DNA from: CAYRTV01 sp964505785
Lineage (GTDB): Bacteria > Acidobacteriota > Aminicenantia > Aminicenantales > Aminicenantaceae
Length of the DNA: 64,000 bases
Assembly (NCBI GenBank): GCA_964505785.1
Contig: CAZDJZ010000005.1
Span: 77,604 to 141,603 of the forward strand
Reading direction: 5' to 3'
The translations under genes and the position numbers were made by a program. Numbering within the stretch: position 1 is the stretch's first letter; the number at the start of each line of letters is the position of its first letter. The notes below the pieces were generated by a model. That model ran no database searches. It was not told where the DNA came from and saw only the letters and a list, made by a program, of their open reading frames with translations. This document shows positions 8,212-16,311 of the stretch, piece by piece.

Positions 8212-8451
8212 ATGGGTAAATTCTTGGCTATTTTATTAGGGCTTGCCGCAATGGCGGGTGGTGTTGTTTTAGCTATTATTTGGTTCGCACCCTTTCGGGA
8301 CCTTGTAATAGGCTGTATTCCTCCTATTCTCTTTTTCGGCGGCCTGATCGCTTTGGTTGCGGGAATCAGCAGCATTAAAGATGCCGCCCGCACCAAAAGC
8401 CTGGAAATCGAAGCCGAAGAAGCTGAAATAGAAGAAAAGACCGAAGAATAA
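8212..8451 (+). CDS. small two-helix membrane protein
   Basis: A 79-residue protein I do not recognise. Residues 4-25 (FLAILLGLAAMAGGVVLAIIWF) and ~32-52 (LVIGCIPPILFFGGLIALVAG) form two probable membrane helices. The remaining tail is highly charged and ends in Glu-rich sequence (AEEAEIEEKTEE), likely cytoplasmic. A strong AGGGAGGA Shine-Dalgarno seven bases from the ATG and a consensus promoter argue that it is a real gene, despite an open frame on the opposite strand. It converges on the RHH gene with 13 bp between stops. Confidence 0.7.
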   Translation: MGKFLAILLGLAAMAGGVVLAIIWFAPFRDLVIGCIPPILFFGGLIALVAGISSIKDAARTKSLEIEAEEAEIEEKTEE

Positions 8452-8464
8452 AAATAATTATCAT

Positions 8465-8893
8465 TTATTCCGTTTCGCTGCTTATTTCGTTTACTGCAAT
8501 CTTTTTAAGTTCGCTTTTGATTTTTTCGATTTGAAGAATTTTACTTTCGATTTTATCAAAAAGGGCTTCTTGGGATTTGATTCCCGCTTGAATCAAAAAT
8601 GCCGCACTTTCCGATCGGCTGGTAAATAAACCGGTTTCAACAAGCCGGTTGATTTTTTCATTGCTTTCATCATTAACCCGGATTGTCAAAACGGTATTCC
8701 TGGAAGATAAGGCTTTTTCCACACCCTTACGGATAGAATCTGCTGTCCGGGCTGCAAATTTTTCGACCTGGTCTCCCAAATCGTCCAGCTTTTTTTTTCT
8801 CGACTTTGTTTTTCCCTTCTCATCCGTTTTTTCCTCGGTTTCCATTTCCGGATCCCGGTTATCATGTCCTTTTTCATCCTGATTTTCGGTCAT
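8465..8893 (-). CDS. ribbon-helix-helix domain protein
   Basis: A 142-residue protein. Residues 1-45 are charged and probably disordered (Lys/Glu-rich). Residues ~66-110 resemble a ribbon-helix-helix fold: the strand TVLTIRVNDES, helix EKINRLVETGLF, and helix SRSESAAFLIQAGI. The tail is a predicted coiled coil (FDKIESKILQIEKIKSELKK). This suggests a DNA-binding dimer, perhaps self-regulating, since two direct repeats overlap its own promoter. Shine-Dalgarno AAAGGAG lies before ATG 8893. The family assignment is moderate; the target is unknown. Confidence 0.75.
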   Translation of the reverse strand: MTENQDEKGHDNRDPEMETEEKTDEKGKTKSRKKKLDDLGDQVEKFAARTADSIRKGVEKALSSRNTVLTIRVNDESNEKINRLVETGLFTSRSESAAFLIQAGIKSQEALFDKIESKILQIEKIKSELKKIAVNEISSETE

Positions 8894-8923
8894 GACAGTC
8901 TCCTTTCTTTGTATTCTGTAATT

Positions 8924-8952
8924 ATGTTACATGTATTTCCGTTACATTACAA
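8924..8952 (-). promoter_or_regulatory. promoter of the RHH gene with possible operator repeats
   Basis: On the minus strand TTGTAA (8952-8947), 17-bp spacer and TAACAT (8929-8924). The direct repeat ATGTAAC occurs twice, at 8947-8941 and 8932-8926, 15 bp apart; one copy overlaps the -10 box and the other touches the -35 box. Paired short repeats are how RHH repressors usually bind, so autoregulation is plausible. Confidence 0.45.
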
Positions 8953-9020
8953 TGGTTTTCTTTTTCCCATCAAGCCGGTGAAAATAGCGAACAAGACGCG
9001 TTTATGTTAAACTGGAAAAA

Positions 9021-9461
9021 ATGAGATGCCTGCTTGTTGTCATCGGCCTGTGTCTGGGACTCACCTTCCCGCTGTTTCCTCAAAGCACTGTTGATATCGA
9101 ACGCGCTTTCCTGCAAAATAATCCGGAGCTTCTCCTCCCCCATTTCCCCAAAAACCGGCATGTTTTGGTTTCTCTTCCCGAGCCTATTGATTTCTCCGAC
9201 TTATTGACTGACCAACAGGCCTACCTGTTTTTTAAAAAAATATTTTCCGCCTTTGTCACCTTCGAGTTTTATACCGAATCCGTCCCCGGGCAGCCCGAAG
9301 GAAAATATTTCATTTTAAAAACCCGGTGGTCTTTTCGTAACCGAAGAAATAAAAATCAAAATGTTTTTTTGGTCTTTTTTTCCATGACCAAAGAGCCCTC
9401 TTCAGATAAGAGGGGATTGCCAGAATGGATAATCACAAAAATCAAAGCCGAAAAAATATAA
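9021..9461 (+). CDS. secreted NTF2-like (DUF4783-like) protein
   Basis: A 146-residue protein with a signal peptide (MRCLLVVIGLCLGLTFPLFPQ, cleavage around residue 20-22). The mature part resembles DUF4783/NTF2-like proteins: an N-terminal helix (IERAFLQNNPELLLPHFP), a Phe-rich helix (DQQAYLFFKKIFSAF) and C-terminal strands (KYFILKTRWSFR, NVFLVFFSMTKE, WIITKIKAEKI). Such proteins are periplasmic with no known catalysis. The last 37 bases overlap the start of the sensor kinase gene in another frame, which implies translational coupling. Family assignment is by pattern only and moderate. Confidence 0.7.
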   Translation: MRCLLVVIGLCLGLTFPLFPQSTVDIERAFLQNNPELLLPHFPKNRHVLVSLPEPIDFSDLLTDQQAYLFFKKIFSAFVTFEFYTESVPGQPEGKYFILKTRWSFRNRRNKNQNVFLVFFSMTKEPSSDKRGLPEWIITKIKAEKI

Positions 9462-12400
9462 AAAAATGGCATCCCTCCCGGTTGTTGGTTTTTTCCGCCG
9501 TTTTTTTTAGTGCGGCTCTCCTGATGTGGGTTTTTTCATTCATTCAACCCTGGATGGTATCCTCCGATTATTATCAAAAGAGCCTGGAACAGCTGCGGCA
9601 CCGCTCCGATCATATCAAGGAAGATTTCCAGGAGATTCTGGATCAAATCAATCAGAAACACCAGCGAATTTCAAAGGACGATATTCCCCAAAATAACCCG
9701 GAATTATTTCATTTTCTCACCTCAATTAATTCCATAGAGAATATGGAAGGTGCGGCTGTATATCACTCTTCCGGCAAACTGACCCTCTGGGCGGGAAAGG
9801 TGTTTGATATCGGACCGGCATTTTTCTCCGGGGAAGACGGCATTTCTTCTTTTTCCGCACAATCAACTTATTTACTCACCCATAAGGCTTCCCATTATTT
9901 GGTTTCTTACAAAAAAATAAGCCAAGGTTATCTTTTTATTTACCGTCTGCTGGCGTTTCTTCCCGAATTTAAGGCCCGATACTTGCAGGAATATCATTTT
10001 ATCTCGTCCAGTTCAGCAGATAATTTCGATATTGACTATTGGGATTTCCGGGAAGATATCACGGGATTTGAGAGGCTGTTCGCCCGCCATCGGGATGAAT
10101 ATATCGGGCAGCCCCGGCTTCAAGATCAAGTGCAAACCATTTTTTTTCCTCTGCGCAATGAAAACCAGGACATCGTAGCGACGGTAACGTTAAGTTCACC
10201 CCCTGCTTCCGCACGTATATCAGCGCGCAAAGAAGACCTTTCCCTTTTTTTATTCATTTTCATCCTCGCCGGTTTATTCTGCATAATGATATATCTTTAT
10301 CGAATTATTGAATCTCAAGAAAAACCGCCTCTGACAAAGATCCTGGCCGTTGTTTTGATTTTAATCGGATTGCGGGCGGTTTTTATCCCCATAAGCCGCT
10401 TGCAAAAAATTCAATCTTTATCCATCTTCTCTCCCTCTGCTGCAGGTTTTATTTCTTTTGGTCCCCTTACCCAGTCACCCGGGGATATTTTCTTAACCTC
10501 GATTTTCTTTGCACTTCTGACCGGGTTCTTATTTCGCATATTGTCTTCCCAACTTCAGCGAGGGAACCTTCAGCGGCCCTGGTATACCGAAGCTTTGGTT
10601 CTCATTCCGGCAATAGCATTATCATTTGGAGCCCTGTTTTATTTTCAGTCCTCCTTGATTCAATTGGTCTTTAATTCCTCCCGGTATTTATTGCGTTTCT
10701 CTTTTGATTTTTCTTTCTTTTTACTCCATCTCGATATCCTGTTTGCCTATATCGGTATCTTGATTTTAGTTGAAATCATCCTGAGATTTGGATCCTTTTT
10801 TTCATTTACAAAGCACATTTTTTATATCATCATCCTCATTACCGCAGCCGGCCTCCTTGTTTTCCCTCCCCTCAATCTTCCACGCTACCTGATTGGGCTG
10901 CAAATCATGGTCGTGATTTGGGCCTGGCATCGAGTTCAATTTCCCCGAATCAAGTATAAAAAGGAATTGATCGCCGCCGGCATTCTCATTTCGACTTTAC
11001 TGATATTTGTCTGCATTCAAATCGGAACCAGTAAAAAAAATAAATCCATTCTTGAATATTCTCTACACAACAGCATTGTTTCTCAGGACAAATGGGGTGC
11101 CTATCTGATAGAACAATCCATTCCGGTCTTTGAAGACAGCAATGCTATGATAAATTCCTTTTTCCGCAACAGGATGCCTCCGGATCCCGCCCGTTCGCTA
11201 TGGGAAAATACATTAATAGCCCGGTTCAATTGGTACTCCAGCTTGGAATTTATCGGCCCAAGGGGAAGCATCCTGTCCCGTTTTTCATTAAACGTACCGG
11301 AGTTCATTTTTCAGGATTCAGCTCTTCCCCTATCAAGAGAATGGACGGTCCGTTTTCAAAATTTTTCTGTACTGGGAAACGAAAAACAGTATGTCATCGG
11401 ATACCGCGATTATATTGATAATGAGGAATACTTGGGAAGAATTCGGCTCATTCTTTCAATTGACAATGATATGCTCCCCTTTCTTTATTCCGCCAATCCT
11501 TATTACGAACTTTTAAAACCGACTTCCATGCCTTCACTTCAGCACTTGGAGCTGGGTTTCGCTCAATTCGACCGGAACGGACATATCCTTTTCAACCCAC
11601 ATAAATTATCTCAGGGGCTTCCTTCCACAGTCATAACCAACGTTATGCGCTCTCCTCAACCGATATGGGTGCCCATCTCTGATAAAGGGAAAAAATTCCA
11701 GGCGCTTCTCTTTGATCACCATCAACGCATTTATGCTTTATTTCTTCCCCGGAAATCATTTATTGACCTGTCGGTTGGATTTTTGAAGCTGTTCTTTCTC
11801 TACGGTGCATCTATTTCGATCGCCCTCTTGCTTTATTATCTTATTTTCCTGTCCGGCCGCTTGAAAAACCCTTTTTGGTCCTTTTCCAACCGGGTCTACC
11901 TTTCATTGATTCTTATCTCCATAATTCCCTTATTGATATTCACATTTTCAGCACGTGATTTTTTCGCTAGTGTGTTTACGGAAAAAATAACAGAAGAAAC
12001 CGAGTCCCATGCCCGTTTTGCCCGCAGGGTTATGGAAGATTTTATCTTTCTTCAACAAGAAGAACAAACAAGCCTGACCATCCCGCCCGATAATATGGTT
12101 ATGTGGATCAGCTCCACTATCAGTAATGATGTTAATCTATATCTCAATGGTCATCTGACCTCGAGCAGCCACCGAGAATTTTTCGATTACGGCCTGCTGC
12201 CGGAACTTATCAAAGGTGAAATCTACTATAAAATTCAATATGAAAATAATCCTTTTTATACTGAAACCCAGCAAATCGGCGAATATTCATTCCATACACT
12301 CACGGTCCCCTACAGCTTTCAGGACTCTGTTCTTTTGATTTCTCTGCCTTTTCCTTTAGAAAAACAGGAAATTGGAAAATTCACCCGGGATTTGTTTGAA

Positions 12401-13318
12401 TTCTTACTTTTTTTAACTTTTTTCATCATAGCAGCCATCCTGGTTCTCGCCCGGCGGATCGGAGGAACCATCATCCATCCTATCCATAAGCTTTTAGCCG
12501 TCACCCAGGAAGTCGGTCAAGGAAACTTGGACATCATCATTCCCTATTCCCATCAGGATGAAATGAAAAACCTGATCGATGGATTCAATTCTATGGTTAA
12601 GAATTTGAAAAAGCAGCAGCAGGAACTGACAGACATCAGCAAAAAACTGGCCTGGGCCGAGATGTCCCGTAAAGTGGCTCACGAAATTAAAAATCCGCTG
12701 ACACCTATTCAATTATCTGCTGAACATCTCCTCCGGGTTTATGAAGACCGTCCGGAGGATTTCGAAAAAACCCTTAAAGAGTCCACATCCTACATTGTTT
12801 CTGAAGTGGAAAATCTCAGGCGGATCGCCCAGGAGTTTCTGGAAACATCCCGGCAGGCAACCGAAAATAAAGCGCCGTTTGACCTGAAAGAATTACTAGA
12901 AGAAACAATCCGTCCCTACCAAAATATTCTGCCGGAACGGATCCAAATAAAAAAAACCTGCCATGGCCATAATTTTTTCATTTTCGCAGACCGCGCCAAA
13001 ATTAAAATCGTTCTGCGCAATATCTTTACAAATGCGATTGAATCCATTGATAAAAAGGGGATTATATCATTCGCGCTTCATGAATTGCCGGATGCGGTTA
13101 AGATACTCATAAGTGACACCGGTGAAGGTATTAACCGGGAAGATCTGGATTATATTTTTCAACCCTATTTTTCGACTAAAGAAAGCGGCACCGGATTAGG
13201 CCTTCCTATTGCACGTAAAATCATCACTGATCATGACGGGGGTATTCAGGCACTTATTAATCAAGAGAAAGGAATGTCTTTCTTGATTACTCTCCCGAAA
13301 TATAAAGAGAAGCAATAA
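9425..13318 (+). CDS. very large multi-pass NtrY-like sensor histidine kinase
   Basis: A 1297-residue membrane kinase. TM1 is at ~18-38, followed by an extracytoplasmic region to ~272, a cluster of about seven or eight hydrophobic segments (~273-530), another extracytoplasmic region (~535-785), two helices (~785-845), a third extracytoplasmic region, and a final TM (~993-1015). The cytoplasmic part has HAMP (~1015-1070), a dimerisation domain with phospho-acceptor H1086 in KVAHEIKNPLTPIQLSAEHL (NtrY type), and a HATPase with an N box (RNIFTNAIES), ISDTGEG and TGLGLPIA. No receiver or regulator is adjacent. Family members are usually 700-800 residues, so this one is unusually long. It overlaps the preceding secreted gene by 37 bp. 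Confidence 0.9.
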   Translation: MDNHKNQSRKNIKKWHPSRLLVFSAVFFSAALLMWVFSFIQPWMVSSDYYQKSLEQLRHRSDHIKEDFQEILDQINQKHQRISKDDIPQNNPELFHFLTSINSIENMEGAAVYHSSGKLTLWAGKVFDIGPAFFSGEDGISSFSAQSTYLLTHKASHYLVSYKKISQGYLFIYRLLAFLPEFKARYLQEYHFISSSSADNFDIDYWDFREDITGFERLFARHRDEYIGQPRLQDQVQTIFFPLRNENQDIVATVTLSSPPASARISARKEDLSLFLFIFILAGLFCIMIYLYRIIESQEKPPLTKILAVVLILIGLRAVFIPISRLQKIQSLSIFSPSAAGFISFGPLTQSPGDIFLTSIFFALLTGFLFRILSSQLQRGNLQRPWYTEALVLIPAIALSFGALFYFQSSLIQLVFNSSRYLLRFSFDFSFFLLHLDILFAYIGILILVEIILRFGSFFSFTKHIFYIIILITAAGLLVFPPLNLPRYLIGLQIMVVIWAWHRVQFPRIKYKKELIAAGILISTLLIFVCIQIGTSKKNKSILEYSLHNSIVSQDKWGAYLIEQSIPVFEDSNAMINSFFRNRMPPDPARSLWENTLIARFNWYSSLEFIGPRGSILSRFSLNVPEFIFQDSALPLSREWTVRFQNFSVLGNEKQYVIGYRDYIDNEEYLGRIRLILSIDNDMLPFLYSANPYYELLKPTSMPSLQHLELGFAQFDRNGHILFNPHKLSQGLPSTVITNVMRSPQPIWVPISDKGKKFQALLFDHHQRIYALFLPRKSFIDLSVGFLKLFFLYGASISIALLLYYLIFLSGRLKNPFWSFSNRVYLSLILISIIPLLIFTFSARDFFASVFTEKITEETESHARFARRVMEDFIFLQQEEQTSLTIPPDNMVMWISSTISNDVNLYLNGHLTSSSHREFFDYGLLPELIKGEIYYKIQYENNPFYTETQQIGEYSFHTLTVPYSFQDSVLLISLPFPLEKQEIGKFTRDLFEFLLFLTFFIIAAILVLARRIGGTIIHPIHKLLAVTQEVGQGNLDIIIPYSHQDEMKNLIDGFNSMVKNLKKQQQELTDISKKLAWAEMSRKVAHEIKNPLTPIQLSAEHLLRVYEDRPEDFEKTLKESTSYIVSEVENLRRIAQEFLETSRQATENKAPFDLKELLEETIRPYQNILPERIQIKKTCHGHNFFIFADRAKIKIVLRNIFTNAIESIDKKGIISFALHELPDAVKILISDTGEGINREDLDYIFQPYFSTKESGTGLGLPIARKIITDHDGGIQALINQEKGMSFLITLPKYKEKQ

Positions 13319-13338
13319 TTCAGACCGCAACAGGAAAA

Positions 13339-13367
13339 TTGGATATTTTTAGACATTTATGTAAAAT
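13339..13367 (+). promoter_or_regulatory. promoter of the beta-barrel gene, near-leaderless
   Basis: TTGGAT (13339-13344), 17-bp spacer, TAAAAT (13362-13367). The expected start near 13374 lies three bases before ATG 13377 and downstream of the in-frame ATG at 13371, so 13377 is preferred and the mRNA would have almost no leader. Confidence 0.6.
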
Positions 13368-13376
13368 AGTATGACA

Positions 13377-14282
13377 ATGCAAAAAAAGATACTCATGTGG
13401 GTCTTCCTGTTCTCAATGATTTTTTGGGGAGCCGCGTTAAAGGCTGAAGATTATATCAGCATAAAGTTTTGCTATGCCGGCAACAGTGCCGCCCCAGGCG
13501 ATATAAATGAATGGGTTAATTCCTTCAATAAACTCTGGACGGATTGGCAGCAGGCTGCCGGGGGGCAGATTCAAGGAGGTTTCACTCCGCTTGATTACGA
13601 TGCCGGATTGGAGATCGAACTCAGGATACCTGTTTTGGCCGGTCTGGCATTGAACATAGCGGGCAGCGGCCTGACCTCATCGGGAGAAGGGCGGATTGAA
13701 TTTGCTAATCCATCCACTGGTCTTCAGGAAACTCAGTTTATCAGCAATAAAATTTCCGCAACACCTCTCAAAATCGGGCTCAGCTATACCTATCCCATTC
13801 CCTACTTAGAGGGACTTTATGTCACAGCTCAGGCAGGAAGACATATCATTTTTTATAAATATGACCTTCAGGACAATTATACCGCTGAGATTACCCGGGG
13901 CTCGAATATTTATGAGTACTGGTATGAAAAAAATCAAACATTCAATTCAGAAGCACTGGGATACTATATCTCACTTGGAGCGGAATTTGATATCATCAAA
14001 TATATTGCGGTCGTCTTGGAAGGCGAACAGGTCTGGTCCACTGCGGACGGGTTCAAAGGCCCGCATTCATACCAAGGTTTTCTGGGAGATACCGCTTTTT
14101 CGGAATCCGGCAAGGCGTCTCTCTATTATTATGAAAGCAATCAATGGGGGCTGGAGCAATACTATTCCGTTCTGAGCGGACATCAGCGCCCTCCGGATGA
14201 ATCCCACATTCGCAACTTAAGACAGGGCGAATTGCAATTTGATAATTATTCCATAAAACTGGGAATCCGATTTAAATTCTAA
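13377..14282 (+). CDS. probable outer-membrane beta-barrel protein
   Basis: A 301-residue protein with a signal peptide (MQKKILMWVFLFSMIFWGAALKA, cleavage before EDY). The mature chain alternates short amphipathic strands (LEIELRIPVLAGLALNIAG, PLKIGLSYTYPIPYL, YYISLGAEF, IKYIAVVLEGE) and ends YSIKLGIRFKF, a terminal Phe strand that is the usual BAM recognition signal. This indicates an outer-membrane barrel of about 10-12 strands; no substrate is known. It has its own promoter just downstream of the kinase gene. A second in-frame ATG at 13371 lies too close to the -10 box. Confidence 0.75.
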   Translation: MQKKILMWVFLFSMIFWGAALKAEDYISIKFCYAGNSAAPGDINEWVNSFNKLWTDWQQAAGGQIQGGFTPLDYDAGLEIELRIPVLAGLALNIAGSGLTSSGEGRIEFANPSTGLQETQFISNKISATPLKIGLSYTYPIPYLEGLYVTAQAGRHIIFYKYDLQDNYTAEITRGSNIYEYWYEKNQTFNSEALGYYISLGAEFDIIKYIAVVLEGEQVWSTADGFKGPHSYQGFLGDTAFSESGKASLYYYESNQWGLEQYYSVLSGHQRPPDESHIRNLRQGELQFDNYSIKLGIRFKF

Positions 14283-14303
14283 CTATAAACGGGAGATCAT
14301 TCC

Positions 14304-14804
14304 ATGGCTAAAGTATTAGTGACATATTTCAGTCGAACCGGAAACACAGAAAAAGTCGCACAGGCGATTTATGACGAAGTGAATGACACCAAAAATATCA
14401 AACCGGTCGAAGAACTGGGCGAAGAAGATCTGCAAAACCACACCCTCATCTTCATCGGATTTCCTGTCTACTCTCACAGTGTGCCTTTTTTTATGGAAAA
14501 AATTCTTCGCAGCATTCCCGCCGGGAAAAAAATCGCACTTTTTTCCACTCATGGCAGCTTCCGGGGAAATCCTTTATCAAAAGAAGCCCTTGAATATGCC
14601 TCCACTCTAGCAGCCGGCGCACAAATTTTGGGGACTTTTTCCTGCCGCGGGAAAGTTTCGCATCAGGCCATGGAACAATTTGAAAAAACACCTGAACATC
14701 ATACTTGGGCCGAAATGGCAGCCTCGGCCGGCAATCATCCGGATAAAAACGATCTTGATGAAGCCCGGGAATTCGCCGAAAGAATTCTCGACTTAAGCTA
14801 TTGA
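14304..14804 (+). CDS. flavodoxin family protein
   Basis: A 166-residue flavodoxin-fold protein. The N-terminal KVLVTYFSRTGNTEKVAQAI holds the FMN phosphate loop SRTGNTE, and FIGFPVYSHSVPFFME and ALFSTHGSF correspond to the loops around the isoalloxazine ring. It is longer than short electron-transfer flavodoxins only by a C-terminal helix. It probably binds FMN in the cytoplasm; the redox partner is unknown. Shine-Dalgarno CGGGAGA precedes ATG 14304. It lies 21 bp after the beta-barrel gene, so the two may be co-transcribed. Confidence 0.82.
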   Translation: MAKVLVTYFSRTGNTEKVAQAIYDEVNDTKNIKPVEELGEEDLQNHTLIFIGFPVYSHSVPFFMEKILRSIPAGKKIALFSTHGSFRGNPLSKEALEYASTLAAGAQILGTFSCRGKVSHQAMEQFEKTPEHHTWAEMAASAGNHPDKNDLDEAREFAERILDLSY

Positions 14805-14923
14805 AATCCTGCAAAACGTCTAAAATTGTGAATGGCGCTGCAAATCCGAATGGAGCGCAGGCCCTAGCTGGATTTCAGATTGGAAATACAGCAGAAATAG
14901 AATTTTTTCCGGTATGGTTCAGA

Positions 14924-15355
14924 TCAATAAACCGAATAATCAAAGGGCCGTGAGCCCTTTTCTTTCAACTCAATCAGGACTCCGGAAAGATTCTCCGGGT
15001 GGATAAATATGATTCGGCTTCCAGCTGTCCCTTTGACAGGTACCTTCTGAATAAAACGTATTCCCTTTTCTTTCATCTCCCGGATTGATTCGTCCAGATT
15101 CTCAACCAGGAAACAGAAGTGATGGATACCTTCTCCTTTTTTATTAAGGAATTTCTTGACCGGAGAATTCTTGCCCACGGGTGCAATGAGCTCCAAAGCG
15201 GGTCCCCTTCCGGTTTTCAAGGCGGCTGCTTCCACCCCCCGCTCTTCCATCTTTTCCTTTGTTGGCTGAGGCAGAGCAAATGTTTCACACCACTTTTTTA
15301 TACTCGCATCCAGGTCCCGAACAGCGATTCCTATGTGATCAATATTTTTTATCAT
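14924..15355 (-). CDS. mce: methylmalonyl-CoA epimerase
   Basis: A 143-residue vicinal-oxygen-chelate protein. IDHIGIAVRDLDASIK supplies the first metal ligand (H7), GPALELIAPVG the Glu, and GEGIHHFCFLVENLDE and SGVLIELKEK the remaining ligands. This matches methylmalonyl-CoA epimerase, which interconverts the S and R forms in propionyl-CoA/succinyl-CoA exchange. Its length is typical. The start overlaps the stop of meaB by ATGA (15352-15355), supporting the assignment. A mutase is not in the window. Confidence 0.92.
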   Translation of the reverse strand: MIKNIDHIGIAVRDLDASIKKWCETFALPQPTKEKMEERGVEAAALKTGRGPALELIAPVGKNSPVKKFLNKKGEGIHHFCFLVENLDESIREMKEKGIRFIQKVPVKGTAGSRIIFIHPENLSGVLIELKEKGSRPFDYSVY

Positions 15356-16296
15356 TCCGTTTGTCCTTTCATTCTGTTCATAAACTGCTCCACTATAGTA
15401 TACGGATCCATTTTTCTGGAATAAATATCTTCGACATATTTTTCAAAATCCCGCTCGTCTATGCCTCCCATGATCAGTTCATAGATTCTTTCTCTGATCA
15501 GGTCTTTCAGCATCCAAAAGATCAGGCGTTTTTTCCGGTTTTCCCGCAACGAATCTTTCCGGCTGTTCCGTAAGGTATCAATCTCCGCAATCAGCTTTTC
15601 AACATTACAGCCCGTTGTCGCAACAGTTTTAATCACAGGCGGAATGTCCGCTTGGCTCAAACCAAGCTCCAGCATGGCGCGCACTTGCCGCTCGGTTTTA
15701 TCCGACTCCGGTGAATCCGCTTTATTGAGAACAAAAATATCTCCGATTTCCATAATGCCGGCTTTAAAGGCTTGGATGTCGTCTCCAGCCCCTGGAGTCA
15801 AGACCACCACAACCATATCAGCCAGCTTAACCACCTCAACTTCATCCTGGCCGACCCCTACTGTTTCGACAATAATAATATCTTTTCCTGATGCCTCCAA
15901 AACAGAAATCGCTTCACCGGTTGCCTTGGCCAGACCGCCTAAATGCCCGCGGGTGGCCATGCTGCGGATAAATATATCTTCGTCTATAGAATGACGCATC
16001 ATCCTGATTCTGTCACCGAGAATTGCCCCTCCGGTAAAGGGACTGGATGGGTCAACTGCAATGATACCGACTTTATGACCGGATTTTAGAAACCGTTCTA
16101 TCATCTGATCCACCAAAGTGCTCTTTCCGGAACCGGGAGAGCCGGTCAGGCCGAGGATCAGGGAACGGCCGGTATAAGGGAATATTTTTTTCATCACTGT
16201 CCGCGCCCGGTTATGATTATTTTCGATCAGTGAAATAGCCCTTGCGACTGCACGGGGATTCCCCCTTAGGATCTCCTCAGCTATATCCATATTCAT
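15352..16296 (-). CDS. meaB: MeaB/ArgK-type GTPase, methylmalonyl-CoA mutase chaperone
   Basis: A 314-residue G3E-family GTPase. Walker A is GSPGSGKST (52-60), with IAVDPSSPFTGGAILGDRIRM, the switch VETVGVGQDEVEVV, and G4 NKAD all conserved as in MeaB. It protects and reloads the B12-dependent methylmalonyl-CoA mutase in the cytoplasm. It overlaps mce by ATGA and begins 15 bp after the acyl-CoA dehydrogenase stop, so the three form one operon. The exact start could be the first or second ATG (16296 or 16290). Confidence 0.92.
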   Translation of the reverse strand: MNMDIAEEILRGNPRAVARAISLIENNHNRARTVMKKIFPYTGRSLILGLTGSPGSGKSTLVDQMIERFLKSGHKVGIIAVDPSSPFTGGAILGDRIRMMRHSIDEDIFIRSMATRGHLGGLAKATGEAISVLEASGKDIIIVETVGVGQDEVEVVKLADMVVVVLTPGAGDDIQAFKAGIMEIGDIFVLNKADSPESDKTERQVRAMLELGLSQADIPPVIKTVATTGCNVEKLIAEIDTLRNSRKDSLRENRKKRLIFWMLKDLIRERIYELIMGGIDERDFEKYVEDIYSRKMDPYTIVEQFMNRMKGQTE

Positions 16297-16311
16297 CCCG
16301 GCTCATTCAAA

